Below, in pieces: positions 6,758 through 10,284 of a stretch of 10,284 nt of DNA (positions are counted from its first letter, which is position 1; the number at the start of each line of letters is the position of its first letter). The stretch comes from Anaerolineae bacterium (GTDB lineage Bacteria; Chloroflexota; Anaerolineae; Aggregatilineales; Phototrophicaceae). The notes below the pieces were generated by a model. The model saw nothing but the letters and a program-made list of their open reading frames with translations, was not told where the DNA came from and did no database searches. A program made the translations under genes and the position numbers. The stretch is from assembly GCA_025454715.1 (NCBI GenBank), contig JALONY010000020.1, positions 1 through 10,284 on the forward strand, in the 5' to 3' direction.

Positions 6758-7531
6758 TTAGGGCTTGGGCTGTGGGGCGTCCAATTCGTCGAGGATGCGC
6801 TGGTAGGCGTTGTTGAGCGCCTGCATCAGGTCGTGCGCCTCGCGGGATGGGTTGAGGTCGGGGTGGTAGCGGCGGGCGAGGCGGCGATAAGCGCGCTTGA
6901 TTTCATCGCGCTCGGTGGTCTTGGCGATGCCCAATATCTCCCACGGGGTGGGGGGGCGTTTGCGCGGGGCGGGCTTGGCGGCATGAGCCTCTTGCTTCTT
7001 TTGGCGCTTGGGGGGCGGGGTGGCGCCGGTGAAGTCGGCCACCAGCCACGACCCGCTCAGGTCGGGGTAGGCCATATCGAAGCTGCCACAGCCCAGCTTG
7101 GTCACGTCCACGTCGCCACCGTAGTGGATGCGGTAGTGCAGCAGGTCTATTGGCTCGAAATAGGTCGGGAAGATGCGGATGTCCTTGCCGTAGACATCGA
7201 AAGCGTACAATTTGCCGTTGTAGAGCGACATCAGGGCGTGCATCCACGGGTCGGGCTGAAAGACCTCGTTGTCGTGGGGCAAGAACATATCACCCCACAG
7301 CACGAACAGCGAATAGATGTCGTTTTCGGCGTTTTCGATCAGGTTGAGCTTGAGCTCGTAGGGCGGGATGATCGTCTCGATCAGGTGGATGCTGACCTCG
7401 TGGCCGCTGGTGAGCTTGACCAAGACGGTATCGCCGCCGTCGTGGGTGACGGTGGCGACGCCGGACGATTCGAGCTGGCGGACGAGATGCGCGCTGGCAT
7501 TATAAGTGTCGAAACGAACCACGGGGCACAC
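6758..7531 (-). CDS. J-domain protein with unrecognised N-terminal region
   Basis: The 257-residue protein ends in a J domain (about 196-248): PWEILGIAKTTERDEIKRAY, then RRYHPDLNP with the HPD tripeptide at 223-225 that stimulates DnaK ATPase in this family. A basic, Pro/Ala/Lys-rich linker (about 171-195) precedes it. Residues 1-170 match no family I recognise; they contain many aromatic and acidic residues, for example LFVLWGDMFLPHDN and FDVYGKDIRIFPTYFEP, and look globular and soluble. Classical DnaJ carries the J domain at the N-terminus with G/F and zinc-finger regions after it, none of which is present. This is therefore a specialised J protein in which the N-terminal half may select the client, which is an inference. 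The start is GTG at 7531, the first in-frame start after a stop at 7544; another GTG lies at 7522. No Shine-Dalgarno is visible. Confidence 0.85.
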   Translation of the reverse strand: MCPVVRFDTYNASAHLVRQLESSGVATVTHDGGDTVLVKLTSGHEVSIHLIETIIPPYELKLNLIENAENDIYSLFVLWGDMFLPHDNEVFQPDPWMHALMSLYNGKLYAFDVYGKDIRIFPTYFEPIDLLHYRIHYGGDVDVTKLGCGSFDMAYPDLSGSWLVADFTGATPPPKRQKKQEAHAAKPAPRKRPPTPWEILGIAKTTERDEIKRAYRRLARRYHPDLNPSREAHDLMQALNNAYQRILDELDAPQPKP

Positions 7532-7546
7532 ACTAACGATACATCA

Positions 7547-7587
7547 CGGTCGGGCATCTGCTTTTTATGATAGCCGATGCCCGACCG
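7547..7587 (-). terminator. Perfect 12-bp inverted repeat between the PBP and J-domain genes (terminator or attenuator-like hairpin)
   Basis: Bases 7547-7558 and 7576-7587 are exact reverse complements over 12 bp, with a 17-base gap. Three more base pairs can form inside after one mismatch, leaving a nine-base A-rich loop on the - strand. The hairpin starts 15 bases after the PBP stop, a typical terminator position, but no T tract follows on either strand. The loop contains TATCAT on - (7567-7572), about 36 bases before the GTG start of the J-domain gene, so the arms might instead flank a promoter. Confidence 0.55.
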
Positions 7588-7602
7588 GTGCGCGAGACAG
7601 CC

Positions 7603-10284
7603 TCACGGAACGTTAAACGGGATGAAGATGGGTTGTTGCACCAACATGCCGGATGGGCTGTACAACTCGAGCATGAGCTGGTAGCTACCCGCCGTGGGGG
7701 GCGGGTAGAGCACCTCGAGCGTGCCGTCGATGACCGGCGAGTAGTGCGGCTCACCGATGACCGTCCAGTCGGGGAAGTGGGGGCCGCGGATGAGGAAGCG
7801 GTAATACTGCACCTGACTGGAGTCGAAGTTGATGGTGCCCAAGATTGGGCGGGGGGCGTTGCCGACGTTCTCGCCCGGGGCAGGCCAGTTGATTTGGGCG
7901 TTGACCACGTTGATGGGCAGGTTGCTGTAGGCCGGTGGGCTGCTGTTGAGCGCCGCCCCTGCGAGGTCGCCGCTGCATTCGATGCTGGGCAAGAACGCGA
8001 GGTTGCGCGCCCGAGCATATTCTTCCGCCGAGGCGGCGTCGTTGGGCTCTGGGGGCGGGGCGATGAAGAACAACTCGCGGGCACCTGCCGTGCCGGGCGG
8101 GACGCGGCAATAGAGCGGGGCGGGCGGGCGGCGTTGGCCGGGGGCCAGCGAGAATTGGATCGAGTTGGCGACCTCGGGCGGCAGGCCGACCACCCACGCC
8201 TTATAGACGCCCGGGCTGACCAACTGGATCGAGCTGTTGGGGTCTTGGGCGGGCAGTTGCGCCGAGGGGTAGACCAAGCCGCCGCTCCCATCGGGCACAC
8301 CGGCGGGGCCTTGCAAAATCCACTCGGCGGTTTGACCTGCACAGCCGGTGGCCGGTTCTTGCAGGGCGCGCACGTCGCAGATGGTCTGCATGGCGATGCC
8401 TTGGGGCGGGGTGTAGCCGTCGGGGAAGAGCTGGCCTTGGAAGCCGAACTCGTTGAGGTATTCGGGGGTGTTCTGGATGGTGGTGATGACTTGGTTCCAG
8501 ATGGGGGCGGCACCGGTCAGGCCGGAGGTGTTGACCATCGGCGAGCCGTTGCTGTTGCCGACCCACACGCCGACCGCGATATTGCGGGTGTAGCCGACCG
8601 TCCAGTTGTCCTTGACGTTGTCGGTGGTGCCGGTCTTGACCGACGAGGTGAACGGGGTGCGTAAGGCCGAGTTGCCGCCCATGGCGGGGGTGCGCGCCGC
8701 GTTGTCGCTGAGCATGTCGGAGATGGCGAAGGCGATGCGCGGGTCGAGCACGCGCACGGTCTCGCGGGTGCGGTTGACGGTTTGGTTGGTGACGGTGCCG
8801 CTGGGGCAGTTGTTCTCGTATTGATAGACGATGTTGCCCTCGAAATCGAGGACGCACAGGATGGCGGTCGTGTTGACCAAGACGCCCTCGTTGGCGAAGG
8901 CGGCATAGCCGCGGGTGAGCTCCAGCGGGCTGAGCTCACCGCCGCCCAGCGTCAACGACAACCCGTACAGGCTGGGGTCGGGGTTGATGCTGGTCATGCC
9001 GAGGCGGCGGAAGAAGCCAATCAGGTACTCGACGCCGACGTTGTGGCGCAAGGTCTGGACGGCGGGGATGTTGTAGCTGTTGGCGAGGGCGTAGCGCATC
9101 CGCATCGGGCCGTGGAAGGTGCTGTCATAGTTGCGCGGGATGTAAGGCGGTTGCCCGGGGATGCCGATTTCGGTGCGGGTGTCCCAAATCACGTCGGCGG
9201 TGTTCATGCCGCGCTCGATGGCGGCGGCAAACGTGAACGGCTTGACGCTGCTGCCGGGCTGGCGCAACCCGACCGTGACGTTGAAACTGCCGTCGATGGC
9301 CGCGTTATTGTAATCGGCACTGCCGACCATGGCCAAGATTTCGCCGGTGATGGGCTTGAGCACGACCACCGCGCCGTTGGTGACGTTGTTGCCGCCCAGC
9401 TTCGAGATTTGATCGCGGACGACCGCTTGCGCCATGTCGTTGATGCGGACATCGACCGTGGTAAACACGCGGTAGCCGCCGGTGGCGACCTGCTCGGGGC
9501 TATAACCGAGGCCGGTCATCAGCTCCTCGAATTGGTCGCGGGCGAAGAAGGTGAAGTGCGGCGCGTTGAGCGGCACCTCGGGGTTGACCAGCGTATAGCC
9601 GGTGCTGAGGGCTTGGGCGTGCTCCGCTTGGGTGATGTAGCGCTCTTCCAGCATCAAATCCAAGACCAAGCGCCAGCGGTCATAGACGGCTTGCTGCACG
9701 TCGGGGTCGGGGTTGAGCGGGTCGAGGTCACGCGGGGCTTGGGGCAGGCCGGCCAACAGCGCGGCCTCGGGCAGGGTGAGCTGCTCGACCGGCTTGCCGA
9801 AGAAGGTCTGCGAGGCGGCCTCGACGCCATAGGCGAGGTTGCCGTAATAAATCTCGTTGAGGTACAGCTCGAGGATGTCCTCTTTGCTCAGGCGACCGGT
9901 CAGGGCGATGGCCAGCAAGATTTCCTCGGCCTTGCGGGTGGCGCTGCGCTCGAGGCGGTACTCGAAGTCGAACAAGATGTTGCGGACGACTTGCTGGGTG
10001 ATGCTGCTGCCCCCTGCGGCGCTACCGTTGCCGCGCACGTAATTGAGCAAGGCGACGGCGGTGGCTGGGATGTCGATGCCGATGTTCGTCCAAAACTCAT
10101 CGTCCTCGGTGGCGATGGTGGCGTCGATGAGGTCTTGGGGGAAGCGGGCGAACGGCACTTTGGTGCGCCGCCCCTCGCCGATGAGCTGGTAGAGCTCGCG
10201 CCCGTTGCGGTCGAGCAGGTAGGTGGTCTGGAAGGAGCGGTAATCCTCGATGTTGGCGAGGCGCTCATTGACCAAGTCGCCGAC
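7603..10284 (-). CDS. Class A penicillin-binding protein (PBP1A-type glycosyltransferase/transpeptidase), N-terminus outside window
   Basis: This bifunctional enzyme polymerises and cross-links peptidoglycan at the outer face of the cytoplasmic membrane. The frame is open at the right edge; 893 residues are visible and the membrane anchor lies beyond. The GT51 domain shows TEDDEFWTNIG, with its catalytic glutamate at 10105-10107, then GGSSITQQVVRNI and RKAEEILLAIAL...ELYLNEIYYG. The transpeptidase has all three motifs: SSVK in QPGSSVKPF (nucleophilic serine at 9250-9252), SYN in ANSYNIPAV (about 9070-9078) and KTGT in SVKTGTTDN (about 8626-8637). After the transpeptidase comes a tail of about 290 residues containing paired cysteines (TICDVRALQEPATGC) and a final beta-rich region (INWPAPGENV...GTINFDSS...YSPVIDGTLEV...GSYQLMLEL) like an Ig/FN3-type module. 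Such tails are familiar from Chloroflexota PBPs. A hairpin lies just after the TGA stop. Confidence 0.95.
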   Translation of the reverse strand, partial: VGDLVNERLANIEDYRSFQTTYLLDRNGRELYQLIGEGRRTKVPFARFPQDLIDATIATEDDEFWTNIGIDIPATAVALLNYVRGNGSAAGGSSITQQVVRNILFDFEYRLERSATRKAEEILLAIALTGRLSKEDILELYLNEIYYGNLAYGVEAASQTFFGKPVEQLTLPEAALLAGLPQAPRDLDPLNPDPDVQQAVYDRWRLVLDLMLEERYITQAEHAQALSTGYTLVNPEVPLNAPHFTFFARDQFEELMTGLGYSPEQVATGGYRVFTTVDVRINDMAQAVVRDQISKLGGNNVTNGAVVVLKPITGEILAMVGSADYNNAAIDGSFNVTVGLRQPGSSVKPFTFAAAIERGMNTADVIWDTRTEIGIPGQPPYIPRNYDSTFHGPMRMRYALANSYNIPAVQTLRHNVGVEYLIGFFRRLGMTSINPDPSLYGLSLTLGGGELSPLELTRGYAAFANEGVLVNTTAILCVLDFEGNIVYQYENNCPSGTVTNQTVNRTRETVRVLDPRIAFAISDMLSDNAARTPAMGGNSALRTPFTSSVKTGTTDNVKDNWTVGYTRNIAVGVWVGNSNGSPMVNTSGLTGAAPIWNQVITTIQNTPEYLNEFGFQGQLFPDGYTPPQGIAMQTICDVRALQEPATGCAGQTAEWILQGPAGVPDGSGGLVYPSAQLPAQDPNSSIQLVSPGVYKAWVVGLPPEVANSIQFSLAPGQRRPPAPLYCRVPPGTAGARELFFIAPPPEPNDAASAEEYARARNLAFLPSIECSGDLAGAALNSSPPAYSNLPINVVNAQINWPAPGENVGNAPRPILGTINFDSSQVQYYRFLIRGPHFPDWTVIGEPHYSPVIDGTLEVLYPPPTAGSYQLMLELYSPSGMLVQQPIFIPFNVP

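Noticed and set aside
6488..8664. Two long + strand open frames (6488-7570 and 7567-8664) opposite the kinase, J-domain and PBP genes.
   Set aside because: Both have low-complexity shadow composition and no recognisable domain, while the opposite strand shows conserved catalytic motifs.

Overview
This GC-rich, densely coded stretch looks like ordinary chromosome from a member of the Chloroflexota, most likely an Anaerolineae-type lineage. That is inferred from three things: Pro/Thr-rich 'PTPTP' linkers in an exported lipoprotein, a class A penicillin-binding protein with a long beta-rich tail, and core proteins that resemble this phylum in style. I see no tRNA, rRNA, CRISPR array, insertion sequence, integrase or phage gene. 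No stretch longer than about 130 bases lacks a gene.

Layout, left to right. (1) The 3' part of an acyl-CoA dehydrogenase on +, ending at 684 and followed by a clear intrinsic terminator. (2) Converging on it, a lipoprotein gene on - (766-2691) that encodes about five PPC-like beta domains. (3) Diverging from the lipoprotein gene, a CitE-like (HpcH/HpaI family) CoA-ester lyase on + (2779-3666). (4) A run of four genes on -, read right to left: a class A penicillin-binding protein cut by the window edge (7603-10284), a protein with an unrecognised N-terminal region and a C-terminal J domain (6758-7531), a soluble GAF-like/histidine kinase (5479-6630), and mutL (3663-5426). The lyase and mutL converge and share four bases at their stop codons.

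Functionally the window mixes CoA-thioester metabolism (acyl-CoA dehydrogenase, CitE-like lyase), cell-envelope work (lipoprotein, peptidoglycan synthase), signalling (orphan kinase), a co-chaperone-like protein and DNA mismatch repair. The two CoA genes are separated by an opposing gene, so they are not one operon. The kinase and mutL are 52 bp apart on the same strand and may be co-transcribed from a promoter near 6671-6699. Strong hairpins or promoters separate the other - strand genes.

I did not find a new multi-gene system. The observation most worth checking is MutL. Its C-terminal domain keeps the family fold signature, but the endonuclease and zinc-site motifs are substituted (DQHAAHQRVLYD in place of DQHA-x2-E-x4-E, and APDGAP in place of CPHGRP), in what appears to be a lineage outside the MutH-dependent group. 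The J-domain protein with an unrecognised N-terminal half is the main candidate for new biology at the single-protein level.
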